From: Acidobacteriaceae bacterium
GTDB taxonomy: Bacteria; Acidobacteriota; Terriglobia; Terriglobales; SbA1
Direction: 5' to 3'
NCBI GenBank assembly: GCA_019237515.1
Contig: JAFAGX010000165.1
Coordinates: 1-14,308, forward strand
DNA length: 14,308 nucleotides
A program made the translations under genes and the position numbers. Numbering within the stretch: the first letter of the stretch is position 1; each line of letters begins with the position of its first letter. The notes beneath the pieces were generated by a model. It did no database searches and had not been told where the DNA came from. It was given only the letters and a program-made list of their open reading frames with translations. Shown piece by piece: positions 1-8,474 of the stretch.

Positions 1-3000
1 GTTGGTAACCTTGATTGGCAACTCGCCACCCTTGATTAAGACTAGCTGTGCGTCTGCAGAAGAGAAATTGATTTGCAGCGCTCCGGTAGATGCTTGCAGC
101 GAAGCCTCGGTACCCGAGAGAACTGTAGCAGAGCCCGCCACAAAGCGCTTTTGCACACGCTTGGCTTCGAAGCGATCCTTGCGCAGAGTAATCACGTGAT
201 CCCCGGGGCTAATGTTCTCGAGCCTTAAGGTCCCATCGGGAGCAATCGTTCCCATTGCATTGTCATCCACAAGAACCTGTGTGCCACTGGGCGCACCAGT
301 GATGCTCAGTGCCGCAAAGTGTGGAACGGCAGCCAAGTTGAATGCGACGGTACTCTGTTCACCTTTGCGAACTAGAACTTTCTGCGGAGTCACATCCTGA
401 AACCCGGGCTTTGACACCGAGATCAGATATTCCTTGGGCTCGAGATTTGGTATCCGAAGGCGTCCGCCGCCTTTTGTTAGGTATTTCTGCGGTTTCCCAT
501 TCACGAAGACCTGCGCCCCATCCTGCGATGCGGTCACCAGCAGGGTGCCGATATTATTCCCGGATTGTAGAAAAGTGGTAAGTGCCGGTGAAGAGCCGAT
601 GTCGAGCGAGAGACGATATTGATCTGCCGAATTCTTGAGCAACAATTTGTGATTGCCGAGCGGAACCTCGAGCAATTCCAATCCGCCCTGAGGAACTCTT
701 GCGGGCGGTTGGTCATCGAGACTTACTTCCGCTTGCGGTTCGCTGCAGTACACTTTCACCCGGGAAGCCAAATTCGCGACCACTAAGGTCACGATTCTTT
801 GGGCGGCAATTGGGCCCGTAACAGTTGGCGAGGCTCCTTCACTCACCGAAAAAGAAAACGCGGCGCTGCCTTGCGGACCTTCGAACTTGAGCGTGTGACT
901 GCCGGGCTTAATATCGCTGACCGATTGCTCTCCTTCCACATTCAAAGGCGGAGAGTCGTCCAGCAGCAATTTTCCACCGACTGCATCGGACGAGAGCCTC
1001 AGCACCGGCAGGGCAGGTTGCAGAGCAAGTGCCAGCGAATTTGGCGCATCTGAGGTGGCGTTCCATGCAGTCTTTGCTGTTTGATAGCCCGTGAGCTCGG
1101 CTTCCACTTGATAGCTCCCGCCTGGCAGATCCAGCTGCAACTCGGAAACACCTCGGACTTCGTTATTGATCAGAATGGTTGCACCGGGAGGAGTGGTATG
1201 GATCGTGACGTGGTAGCTCGACCCAGATGTTGCTGAGTTTTTGTCCGGTGATCTTTTTAGCCAGAAGCGGATCGCGATTGCCATTACCACAACGACCGCG
1301 GCGGCAATAAAAATCGCGGTCCACCGCCCCGGCGCCGAGGATAACGGCCGTCCCGGCTTGGCGGTTGATTGCCCGACCACTACTTGTGGCCGCGGAATCG
1401 CGTTTTGCGCCGGGATCGTGTTCGCCAGTCCTAAAGCAGCAGGTTTGACTTCTTTTGAAGCGGCAGAGCTGGAGGGCGGCGGTGGCGGTTGCATCTTTAC
1501 CGGAGCGGATTGAGGCTGCGGCGCGCGAGGCACGTACGCCGGACGAATTCCGGCAAGCTTTGCGGGGTCTACCCTGGTTGATTCAGCCGGTCGAATTGCA
1601 GGATCTACACGAGTTGTCTGAGTTTCCAGCGGCGAAGATGGAACCACCGGGCTTGTCAACGGCCGCGATGCGGGAAACTCAGGGATTGTAAAGTCGAGTT
1701 GTTTGATTGGCCTTGGTACTGGAGTGGCGTTATTCGGAGTAATTGCCACTGTTGCGTCATCCAGGCGCGGCTTTTGTGGCGCAACACTCGTTGAGCCAGA
1801 TCTTATCTTCTCGTCGAACGGAGCGGCTGCGGGCTCTTGCGGCTGATTCGCAGATTCCCGCAAGACGGAAATCTGGTCGGTGATCTTCTGCTTCACCTCA
1901 TAAATCGTGCTTTGTAACTTTTGATCATGCCCGTAATTGCCGGCCATGCGTGAAACCTCGGCCAGCATGACCTGCAGCTGCCCCGGGTCCAGCATTTGGG
2001 TTCTATCTGCATCGCTGGCTACGGTAATTTCGATAGTTGGATTTTCCGAACCGGCAGATTCTTTCGCCTGTCCGCGCAGGCTATTCTTCGCGGCAGTTTG
2101 CAAAGCCTCGTATTTTTGCTGTAACTCAGGCGAGGACAGCGGCACGCTGTCCTCGACGGATTCCAAAATTCGCAGTGCAGCCTCGTTCGACTGGACCATC
2201 AACAGCAAGCGAGCATCGCGGAGCGCGCCTTCAAGCTTCTTAGCCGCAACCTGGGCTTGTTTCGATTCGATTTCCCGCTGCAGCAATGCGAGATCAGTCC
2301 GGACCATCTCGGTAGCCGCCGGCGAGTTGCGGAATCCTTCAAGCAGTGCCTTGGCGCGCTCATCCTCGCCAGCCGAGAGCGCGTTTCGAATTTGCTCCTT
2401 GAGTTCATACACGGCTTGCATTGCTTGCTGCCGCTGGCGCTTGTTCTGCAACGCCACCCGGAATTTCGTGGATTTGCCAAGCTGCGTGCTCTGGGCTTCC
2501 AAAAATTTGACTGCGTCCGCGAAGCGCTCTTGCCGTTCGAGTCGGTCGGCGGTGACCATTGCTTTTTCAACCGCGGCGTTAAATTCATCGATACGGCGTT
2601 CGATATCGGAGAGGATGATCTGGAGTTCCTGGTCTTGAAACTCCTGCAGCGCCGACTGCAACAAAGCCTTTGCTTCGGGATACCGGTCTTCCGATGTGAG
2701 GGCACGCGCCCTTTCCGCAATGGCATCGATCTTCTGGCGCTTTGCCACATTTTCGGACTCAGTCTGGGCAAACTGCAGCAGCTCATCGAATTCCGCGGAA
2801 ACCATTCGCTGCCGCGCCGAATCCAGCATGGAGATTGCTGAGGAATAGTTCTTGGCGCGAATAGCTTCCCGAGCGCGTCGGAGGATTTCGTTTTTTTCAT
2901 CTTCGTTGCGCTTTGCCTCGATGGCCTGCTGAACCATTGCGATCATTGCGTCCAGCGAGCGATCGGAGGGATATTTTTCCTGCGCCTTCTGCAGCAAGGC

Positions 3001-4728
3001 CATAGCGTCCGCCGGCTGCCCCGCATCCAGCAACCTGCGCGCTTGCATCGTCTGTTGCTGCAAATCGCGGCGCTTTAGGGCCTCTTGCTGTTGCTTATCC
3101 ACCATCGCTTTCAGCTTGAGCAATCCACGATCTTCGGGAAAATTGCGCAAGCCTTCCTGGATCTTTGTTGCCGCGGTTACATAATCTTCTTTAAGCAGTG
3201 CTTCCTGGATCTGATTGGTGAGACTCTCCAAGGCTTGACGCTGGCGCTCTTGCTGCTCCCCGGTTTTGGCGAGCGTGATCAGCTCCTGAACCACCCCCAA
3301 AGAAGCATCCACCGATTCAGCTTTCTTCAAGATTTCCAGCGCAGCCGAAAAGCGGCGCGTTGAAATCTGTTTTCTGGCTTCTGTCAGGAGCTCCTGGGTC
3401 TGCCTTTGCTTTTGGCGGCTGGCGAGCTCCTGACCTATGACCAGCTGCATGGAGCGAAAGTCCGGGTTTTGTGGGTCGACCGCCAGCCCTTCGTCTATGA
3501 CTTGGCGCGCACCTTCCAGGTCACCCGCCTCCTTCGCCAGATCCGCGCGCTGCATGAGCTCAGTAAGCCTTGCCTCGCGTCCAGTCGATTCCTGAATAGA
3601 ATCGCGAAGCTGAACAATGTGGGTGTTACTTGGGTCCAGTTCTGCTGCCTGGTTCAGGAAATTAAGCGCCTCCGCGGTCTCCGACTGCGCCAGGGCATGC
3701 TCCGCCTGGGACAGCAGTTCTTTCGCGCGTTCACTGCGCTGTTGCTTTTGAATCTCCTGCTGGACCTCGCGAAGCCTTACATTGGCCCGGGCATTTTGCC
3801 GATCACGCTTCAATACCTGCAGCAGCTGCTCCTTCGCTCTTGCCCACTGGCGCTGGGCAGCGGCGGTCTCGGCCGCCTGCAGATATTCAGAAACGCGTTC
3901 TCGTCTCCATTTCTCCAGCACCTGGCCGAGATCAATGGCCAGCTCTTCGGCAGATTGGTAACGTTGTTCGGGGTCTTTGGCTAGGGCGCGTTGCACGATC
4001 TCATCCAGTCCGGCCGGGCAGCTCTTCATCAGTCCAGTTAGAGAGGGCGCGGGCTCGTGCAAGGTTCTCATCAACATCTCGCCCGTATCTTTGCCCTCGA
4101 AAGGGATTTTTCCGGTAAGCAATTGGAAAAGCAGAATGCCGATGGAGAAAATGTCGCTCCTCGCATCGACATTGGAGCCATTGATTTGCTCCGGGGACAT
4201 GTACTCGAAACTGCCCACCATCTGCCCCGGTCGAGTTAGTTTCTGCATCCCCATGCGGGCAATGCCAAAGTCTACGACTTTGGCGACCCCGTCCTTCAGG
4301 ATCACGATGTTGGCCGGCTTGAGGTCGCGATGGATGACCTCATGCCGGTGTGCGTATTCGACCGCGTTACAAACCTGGATAATGATGTCCAGTTTGTCTT
4401 CGACAGAAAGTGAGTTTCGGGCGAGAGACTCGAGGCTCTCGCCATCCAGCAACTCCATCACGAGATACGGATGGCCATCTTCCACGCCCAATTCGTAGAT
4501 CGTAACGATGTTCGGGTGCTGCAATTTGCCGACAGATTGCGCCTCGAGGTTGAAGCGCTTGAGCATCTCGGGATCGTCCTGCAGCGTCCCGGTGGTCATT
4601 TTTATGGCGACGTAGCGGCCGATCCCGGGATCGATTGCCTTGTAGACGACACCCATCCCGCCGCGGCCAAGGACATCGACCACTTCGTATTTGCCTATTT
4701 TCTTGCGCTGGCTGTCACCGATTGCCAT
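1..4728 (-). CDS. Transmembrane Ser/Thr protein kinase with helical-repeat array and PEGA-like modules (partial, C-terminus beyond left edge)
   Basis: I read the frame triplet by triplet from the ATG at 4728 to base 1 and found no stop: 1576 codons, still open at the edge. Residues about 13-275 form a Hanks-type kinase: Gly loop 21-28 (GRGGMGVV), Lys43, HRDLKPAN 133-140 with catalytic Asp135, DFG 153-155, SPE 178-180. Residues about 282-883 are eleven degenerate helical (TPR-like) repeats. Residues about 980-1133 are Pro/Ala/Ser-rich, 1137-1153 are a single membrane helix, and from about 1172 onward come PEGA-like beta modules (a clear PPGA at 1180-1183, others near 1403 and 1482). With one membrane helix, the kinase and repeats should be cytoplasmic and the PEGA part periplasmic. 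It probably phosphorylates Ser/Thr on unknown partners in response to an envelope signal. The start is chosen because no ATG, GTG or TTG lies between it and the upstream in-frame stop at 4801-4803; no good Shine-Dalgarno is visible. Confidence 0.93.
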   Translation of the reverse strand, partial: MAIGDSQRKKIGKYEVVDVLGRGGMGVVYKAIDPGIGRYVAIKMTTGTLQDDPEMLKRFNLEAQSVGKLQHPNIVTIYELGVEDGHPYLVMELLDGESLESLARNSLSVEDKLDIIIQVCNAVEYAHRHEVIHRDLKPANIVILKDGVAKVVDFGIARMGMQKLTRPGQMVGSFEYMSPEQINGSNVDARSDIFSIGILLFQLLTGKIPFEGKDTGEMLMRTLHEPAPSLTGLMKSCPAGLDEIVQRALAKDPEQRYQSAEELAIDLGQVLEKWRRERVSEYLQAAETAAAQRQWARAKEQLLQVLKRDRQNARANVRLREVQQEIQKQQRSERAKELLSQAEHALAQSETAEALNFLNQAAELDPSNTHIVQLRDSIQESTGREARLTELMQRADLAKEAGDLEGARQVIDEGLAVDPQNPDFRSMQLVIGQELASRQKQRQTQELLTEARKQISTRRFSAALEILKKAESVDASLGVVQELITLAKTGEQQERQRQALESLTNQIQEALLKEDYVTAATKIQEGLRNFPEDRGLLKLKAMVDKQQQEALKRRDLQQQTMQARRLLDAGQPADAMALLQKAQEKYPSDRSLDAMIAMVQQAIEAKRNEDEKNEILRRAREAIRAKNYSSAISMLDSARQRMVSAEFDELLQFAQTESENVAKRQKIDAIAERARALTSEDRYPEAKALLQSALQEFQDQELQIILSDIERRIDEFNAAVEKAMVTADRLERQERFADAVKFLEAQSTQLGKSTKFRVALQNKRQRQQAMQAVYELKEQIRNALSAGEDERAKALLEGFRNSPAATEMVRTDLALLQREIESKQAQVAAKKLEGALRDARLLLMVQSNEAALRILESVEDSVPLSSPELQQKYEALQTAAKNSLRGQAKESAGSENPTIEITVASDADRTQMLDPGQLQVMLAEVSRMAGNYGHDQKLQSTIYEVKQKITDQISVLRESANQPQEPAAAPFDEKIRSGSTSVAPQKPRLDDATVAITPNNATPVPRPIKQLDFTIPEFPASRPLTSPVVPSSPLETQTTRVDPAIRPAESTRVDPAKLAGIRPAYVPRAPQPQSAPVKMQPPPPPSSSAASKEVKPAALGLANTIPAQNAIPRPQVVVGQSTAKPGRPLSSAPGRWTAIFIAAAVVVVMAIAIRFWLKRSPDKNSATSGSSYHVTIHTTPPGATILINNEVRGVSELQLDLPGGSYQVEAELTGYQTAKTAWNATSDAPNSLALALQPALPVLRLSSDAVGGKLLLDDSPPLNVEGEQSVSDIKPGSHTLKFEGPQGSAAFSFSVSEGASPTVTGPIAAQRIVTLVVANLASRVKVYCSEPQAEVSLDDQPPARVPQGGLELLEVPLGNHKLLLKNSADQYRLSLDIGSSPALTTFLQSGNNIGTLLVTASQDGAQVFVNGKPQKYLTKGGGRLRIPNLEPKEYLISVSKPGFQDVTPQKVLVRKGEQSTVAFNLAAVPHFAALSITGAPSGTQVLVDDNAMGTIAPDGTLRLENISPGDHVITLRKDRFEAKRVQKRFVAGSATVLSGTEASLQASTGALQINFSSADAQLVLIKGGELPIKVTN
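2083..3885 (-). repeat. Eleven-unit helical protein repeat array within kinase 1
   Basis: Residues about 282-883 of the kinase break into about eleven units of roughly 50-60 residues. Each unit has a helix with small residues (A..A/L), a short turn containing G/D/R and F/Y/W, a second helix of the type A..LL..A, often a Pro-containing turn (for example DPSN, DPQN, FPED, YPSD), and a longer Gln/Arg/Glu-rich helix that joins to the next unit. This resembles a TPR pair with an extended linker helix. The repeats are diverged in both protein and DNA, so the array is old and not a recent expansion. Unit boundaries were set by eye. Confidence 0.6.
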
Positions 4729-4799
4729 CTGTGCGCCACAATTGACGGAGGAACTCAGGAAGTCCGAAAGAACACCATGAATACTTCTGAGCGGCGAGC

Positions 4800-4805
4800 A
4801 TCATA
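4800..4805 (-). promoter_or_regulatory. Possible -10 element for kinase 1
   Basis: On the minus strand this reads TATGAT, five of six matches to the sigma-70 -10 consensus, about 70 bases upstream of the kinase ATG. No convincing -35 hexamer sits 16-18 bases further upstream, so this is a weak prediction. Confidence 0.25.
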
Positions 4806-4810
4806 TCATT

Positions 4811-4834
4811 AAAAAAGGCCGTTTTCTTGCCCTT
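4811..4834 (-). terminator. Possible weak intrinsic terminator after sthA
   Basis: On the minus strand, AAGG and CCTT can pair around an A-rich loop and are followed directly by six T residues. The stem is only about four pairs plus one beyond a G-G mismatch, so it is weak. It lies about 80 bases after the sthA stop and just ahead of the possible kinase -10 element, a sensible place for a gene boundary. The rest of the 188-base gap (4729-4916) shows nothing I can name. Confidence 0.25.
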
Positions 4835-4916
4835 ATCGGTGCGAGCACACTTATGCCTCCAGCCGAAAGTCACCAGCCACAGTCAAACACGAAGTAAGTA
4901 AATGCGGCAGATTCGG

Positions 4917-6326
4917 TCAGCCCGCGCGGAGCTTGTGTCCTGTAAGGTTTCCAAGACCATCGTAGGCGGCATATTTATAAGCTTCGCTGAGAGTAGGAAA
5001 GTTGAAGACCTGCTCAATGAACTCATCGATGGTGCCGTTGTTGTCGAGGACGAACATGCCAATGTGAATCAATTCCGTGGCGCTCTCACCAATGATACTC
5101 ACGCCCAAAAGTTTCTTATCGGAACGCGAGAAGATCAGCTTCAGCATGCCGGCAAGATCGCCGATGATGTGGCCGCGGACGTTATTGGAATAAAGCGCCT
5201 TTCCGACGCAGTAGTCGATTTTCTTTTCACGGCAGGATTCTTCAGTTTCCCCAACTGCCGATATCTCCGGAATGGTGTACACGCCCATCGGGAGCATGGC
5301 GGCGACACGCTGTTTGTACTTAAAGCCGAATGCATGACATACAGCCACACGGCCTTGCTCCATGGATGTGGAGGAGAGGGCAGGGAAGCCGATGACGTCT
5401 CCGGCTGCGTAGATGTTGCTTGTAGAGGTCTGGTAGTTCTCGTCAACCGGGATGTAGCCGCGTTCACTAAGAGACAAACCGGCCTTTTCTAACGAGAGTC
5501 CGTCCACAGCAGCCCGGCGTCCCGCGGCGAACAGAACCGTTTCCGTCTGCAGCGTTTTCCCGCTGCTCATGACTAATTCAATTGTGGACCCGTTGTTTTG
5601 CACTTTCGCGGGCCGTTCGTTGAAGCAAAATTTCATGCCCAGGTCAGCCAGCCTCTGCCGAAGCCTCTCGGAGATTTCATAATCTAAAAACGGCAGCAAG
5701 CGGTCGCGCCCATCCGCGAGAACGACGTCGATTCCGAGCGCCATAAAGATGGACGCATACTCACATCCAATCACTCCGCCTCCGATCACTACCAGGCTGG
5801 CGGGGATACGATTCATTCGCAGAAATGTGTCGGAATCAAATATCCGAACGTCATCAAAAGCGATCCCTGGCGGCCGGTGCGGCTTGCTCCCGGTTGCAAT
5901 GAGAATCACATCTCCGCGCAGCTGGCGAATGCCATTGGAGCTCGAAACCGTGACCGTATTTCGATCTTGGAACGAAGCCTGCCCTTGGATCAGTTCGATG
6001 TGATGCAGCGCCAGATTCTGCAGAATTCTCTGACGCTCCATTTCCACGACATCTCGTTCGTGGTGCATGAAATCCTGAATGGTGAGATGTTCTTTCAATG
6101 AATAGTCAATGCCGTATAGGCCACGCTGCTTCAGGCCGGAGAAGTACAGTGCGGATTCACGAAGCGTTTTGCTCGGGACAGTACCCGTGTTGATGGAACT
6201 GCCCCCGACGTACGGTTCGCGTTCGATAATGGCAACCCGTTTGCCGAAGTAAGCGGCCTGCGCGCCAGCCTTTTCACCGGCCGGCCCGCAGCCGATCACA
6301 AGAAGATCAAAATCATTTGTGCTCAT
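4917..6326 (-). CDS. sthA: Soluble (Si-specific) pyridine nucleotide transhydrogenase
   Basis: This 469-residue FAD flavoprotein should transfer hydride between NADPH and NAD+ in the cytoplasm, balancing the two cofactor pools. Its length is near the family norm (E. coli SthA about 466). Visible motifs are the FAD-binding GCGPAG at 12-17, ATG at 144-146, NAD(P)-binding GGGVIG at 182-187, AAGD near 307-310, and the C-terminal FNFPTLSE at 441-448. The disulphide of lipoamide dehydrogenases and related reductases is absent: the two Cys positions are Ser44 and Thr49. The catalytic His-Pro of those enzymes is replaced by Phe-Pro (FP at 443-444). Both changes favour a transhydrogenase over a disulphide reductase. 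The start at 6326 is preferred over an in-frame ATG at 6380 because GGAGG (6331-6335) lies 4 bases before it and the protein then begins just before the Rossmann fold. Confidence 0.9.
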   Translation of the reverse strand: MSTNDFDLLVIGCGPAGEKAGAQAAYFGKRVAIIEREPYVGGSSINTGTVPSKTLRESALYFSGLKQRGLYGIDYSLKEHLTIQDFMHHERDVVEMERQRILQNLALHHIELIQGQASFQDRNTVTVSSSNGIRQLRGDVILIATGSKPHRPPGIAFDDVRIFDSDTFLRMNRIPASLVVIGGGVIGCEYASIFMALGIDVVLADGRDRLLPFLDYEISERLRQRLADLGMKFCFNERPAKVQNNGSTIELVMSSGKTLQTETVLFAAGRRAAVDGLSLEKAGLSLSERGYIPVDENYQTSTSNIYAAGDVIGFPALSSTSMEQGRVAVCHAFGFKYKQRVAAMLPMGVYTIPEISAVGETEESCREKKIDYCVGKALYSNNVRGHIIGDLAGMLKLIFSRSDKKLLGVSIIGESATELIHIGMFVLDNNGTIDEFIEQVFNFPTLSEAYKYAAYDGLGNLTGHKLRAG

Positions 6327-6330
6327 GCGC

Positions 6331-6335
6331 CCTCC
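6331..6335 (-). promoter_or_regulatory. Ribosome binding site deciding the sthA start
   Basis: GGAGG on the minus strand lies four bases upstream of the ATG at 6326. The spacing is slightly short but the match is full, whereas the upstream ATG at 6380 would add an 18-residue extension that does not resemble the family N-terminus. Confidence 0.55.
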
Positions 6336-6399
6336 CCGCCATGCGCCAAAACGAGTTAATCCGCTTTTGGAGTGCAGCAATTTTAGCAGGCAGCTCTAG

Positions 6400-6428
6400 T
6401 TGTCTGAGGTCGTACTCTGCCATATAAT
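6400..6428 (+). promoter_or_regulatory. Sigma-70-like promoter for CsgG-like genes 1 and 2
   Basis: TTGTCT (6400-6405) is followed after exactly 17 bases by TATAAT (6423-6428), a perfect -10 consensus. Transcription would begin near 6435, only about 11 bases ahead of the ATG at 6446. It sits in the 119-base gap between the divergent starts of sthA and CsgG-like gene 1. Confidence 0.55.
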
Positions 6429-6445
6429 GCCGCGGGGTTTTGGGC

Positions 6446-7417
6446 ATGCGCTTACGATTGTGTGGGGCGCTGGTTCTGTTGATCTCCTCCAGCGTCTGGT
6501 CCCAGGTTGCACCAAAAAAGAGGGTCGCTGTTTTCGATTTCGACAATGCCGCTGTGCAAGGTGGCGTGAGCACTACTTTGTTTCAGACCAACGGCCCGGA
6601 CATCGGCAAGGGCGTTTCCGAACTCCTGATCGCAAAACTCGTGCAGGACGGAAGCGTGACCGTGATCGAGCGCAGTGCCATCGACAAAGTTCTTGCCGAG
6701 CAGAATCTCACGAACAGCGACCGCAGCGATCCAATCACCGCGGCGAAACTAGGTAGAGTGCTTGGGGTAGATGCCATCATTCTGGGGACGATCACTCATT
6801 ACGAGTATGACGAGAAAATGAAGGGCGGGCATGCGACCCCGTTCACCGGCATGATGGGCGCCGGTAGCGGAACGAGAGCCAAGTACGACATCCGAGCAAA
6901 AATTGCGATTAGTGGGCGCGTTGTAAGCCCCGACACAGCCGAAGTGTTGTCGGTGTGCGAGGGCGTAGGCGAAACCAGTCGCAAAAATGTAAAAACAGAT
7001 CTCCGCGATATGGGTGGCCGGGTGCTCATGGCCAGTGGCTCCAATAGCCCGGTCATGTCGGAATCGGTGGACAAAGCGGTCGCACAACTGGCGGCTTCCC
7101 TCCAACCGCAGTTCGCCAAATTGCCCCAGCGCGCCCCGGTCATTGATGGCCTGGTTGCCGATGCGAGCGACTCGGGCAAACTCGTCCTGAACGTAGGTGC
7201 GCACGATGGATTAAGGGTGGGCGACCGCCTTCAGGTGTTACGCGCTGGAAAAGAGATTCACGACCCGGTCACGGGAAAGTTATTGATGCGAGACGACACT
7301 CTCATCGGTGAGGCGGTTGTGACCAATGTCAACGATGTTTCGGCTATCGCGCAATACAACGGTGCTCAACCGGCCCAGGTCCGCGATGTGGTTCGCAGCA
7401 TTCCCAAACAACGCTGA
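6446..7417 (+). CDS. Secreted CsgG-family protein with C-terminal FlgT-like domain (paralogue 1)
   Basis: This 323-residue protein begins with a hydrophobic signal peptide (about residues 5-17, ending near SVWSQ). A CsgG-like core follows: RVAVFDF beta strand, GKGVSELLIAKLV helix, VIERSAIDKVLAEQNL, LGVDAIILGTIT, then a Gly-rich variable loop and an AKYDIRAKI strand. The last 85 residues (VADASDSGKLVLNVGA, GLRVGDRLQVLRAGKEI) resemble the C-terminal domain of flagellar assembly protein FlgT. E. coli CsgG is a lipoprotein that forms the curli secretion pore; here no lipobox Cys follows the signal peptide, so a pore role is not shown. ATG 6446 is chosen over TTG 6440; an in-frame stop at 6425-6427 excludes anything longer. 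There is only a weak GGGG at 6434-6437. The gene is a close paralogue of the next two, and its substrate is unknown. Confidence 0.87.
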   Translation: MRLRLCGALVLLISSSVWSQVAPKKRVAVFDFDNAAVQGGVSTTLFQTNGPDIGKGVSELLIAKLVQDGSVTVIERSAIDKVLAEQNLTNSDRSDPITAAKLGRVLGVDAIILGTITHYEYDEKMKGGHATPFTGMMGAGSGTRAKYDIRAKIAISGRVVSPDTAEVLSVCEGVGETSRKNVKTDLRDMGGRVLMASGSNSPVMSESVDKAVAQLAASLQPQFAKLPQRAPVIDGLVADASDSGKLVLNVGAHDGLRVGDRLQVLRAGKEIHDPVTGKLLMRDDTLIGEAVVTNVNDVSAIAQYNGAQPAQVRDVVRSIPKQR

Positions 7418-7437
7418 TTCGCAATCGCAGGCAAATC

Positions 7438-8439
7438 GTGAGATTCATTACTTCATTCCGCGAGATCAGGCTTCGACGGTCCTGTTTCGCGTTCGGTCTT
7501 CTTTTTCTTGCATCCGTTACTGCCTGGCCGCAGGACACAGCTAAACGGAGGGTCGCAGTTTTTGATTTCAGCAATGCCGCTATCCAGGGCGGCATTAACA
7601 GCCCTTATCTGCAAACCAACACAGCCGATGTCGGTAAGGCCATTTCTGAGCTGCTGGTGAGCAAACTGGTTCAGGACGGAAAGGTGAGCGTCATTGAAAG
7701 GTCGGCGATCGACAAGATTTTATCGGAGCAGAATCTTACCAACAGCGATCGCGCTGATCCGGTCACCGCTGCAAAGCTCGGCAAGCTGCTGGGGGTTGAC
7801 GCCATCATTTTGGGTTCCATCACTCACTACGACTACGACGAAAAGATGAAGGGGTATATCGGCGGAGGGCGACGCAGACGAGGCACCGCTCCCCCGCAAG
7901 CCAAATACGACATGACGGCGAAACTACAGATCAGCGCTCGGCTCGTTAGTTCGGATACGGCTGAAGTTTTGGCTGTTTCTGAAGGAGTCGGCGAGACGGA
8001 TCGTAAGAACGTCATCATGGACGTACGTGATACCAGTGGCAAAGTCATGCAGGCAGTTGGCCCAAATAATCCCGCCCTTAATGAGGCGATGGACAAAGCT
8101 GTGGCGCAAGTCGCGACTCAACTTGCGCCTCAAGTTGCAAAAGTCCCATTGCATACGCCCAGCATCGAGGGATTGGTGGCAGACGCGAGCGACTCGGGGA
8201 AATTGGTGCTGAACGTGGGCGCACAGACCGGACTCAAAGTCGGGGATCACCTGCAGGTTTTGCGAGCCGGAAAGGAAATTCGCGATCCGAACAGCGGGAA
8301 GCTGTTGATGCGTGACGACACAATTTTAGGCGAGGCGGTGGTGCTCAGTGTGACCGACATCTCGTCGATCGCGCAATATAAAGGAGCCGAACCAGTACAG
8401 GTCCGCGATCTGGTCAAGAGCCTGCCCGTGAAGCCCTAA
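7438..8439 (+). CDS. Secreted CsgG-family protein with C-terminal FlgT-like domain (paralogue 2)
   Basis: This 333-residue paralogue lies 20 bases after gene 1 and is probably co-transcribed with it. It starts at a GTG with a weak AGG six bases upstream; no ATG occurs before the conserved core, so the GTG is the best start. A signal peptide spans about residues 13-31 (FGLLFLASVTAWPQ), without a lipobox Cys. The CsgG-like core (RVAVFDFSNAAIQGG, ERSAIDKILSEQNLTNSDR, LGVDAIILGSITHYDYDEKMKG) and the C-terminal module (VADASDSGKLVLNVGA, LQVLRAGKEI, GKLLMRDDT) share long identical blocks with gene 1, indicating tandem duplication. The variable loop is different, with GGGRRRRG followed by a Pro-containing stretch. 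A role in the periplasm or at the outer membrane is inferred; the exact function is unknown. Confidence 0.87.
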   Translation: MRFITSFREIRLRRSCFAFGLLFLASVTAWPQDTAKRRVAVFDFSNAAIQGGINSPYLQTNTADVGKAISELLVSKLVQDGKVSVIERSAIDKILSEQNLTNSDRADPVTAAKLGKLLGVDAIILGSITHYDYDEKMKGYIGGGRRRRGTAPPQAKYDMTAKLQISARLVSSDTAEVLAVSEGVGETDRKNVIMDVRDTSGKVMQAVGPNNPALNEAMDKAVAQVATQLAPQVAKVPLHTPSIEGLVADASDSGKLVLNVGAQTGLKVGDHLQVLRAGKEIRDPNSGKLLMRDDTILGEAVVLSVTDISSIAQYKGAEPVQVRDLVKSLPVKP

Positions 8440-8474
8440 TCAAGTGCCAAGTACCTGAATTTACCGTACATGGC

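Noticed and set aside
1937..2841. Several open frames of up to 233 codons on both strands inside kinase 1
   Set aside because: They overlap an uninterrupted 1576-codon frame with clear kinase, repeat and PEGA features. The alternative translations are Ser/Arg/Cys-rich without any recognisable domain.
2890..2897. T7 homopolymer as a frameshift site in kinase 1
   Set aside because: The frame reads through without interruption and the run simply encodes Lys/Asn codons on the minus strand; nothing suggests programmed slippage.
4902..5492. 196-codon plus-strand frame opposite sthA
   Set aside because: It lies antisense to a full-length, well-conserved flavoprotein and shows no recognisable motif.
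6327..6380. Longer N-terminus for sthA from the ATG at 6380
   Set aside because: The extra 18 residues do not fit the family start, and GGAGG stands directly before the ATG at 6326.
6446..8439. Insertion-sequence-like direct repeats between CsgG-like genes 1 and 2
   Set aside because: The similarity follows the coding frames and is explained by gene duplication; no transposase or terminal inverted repeats are seen.
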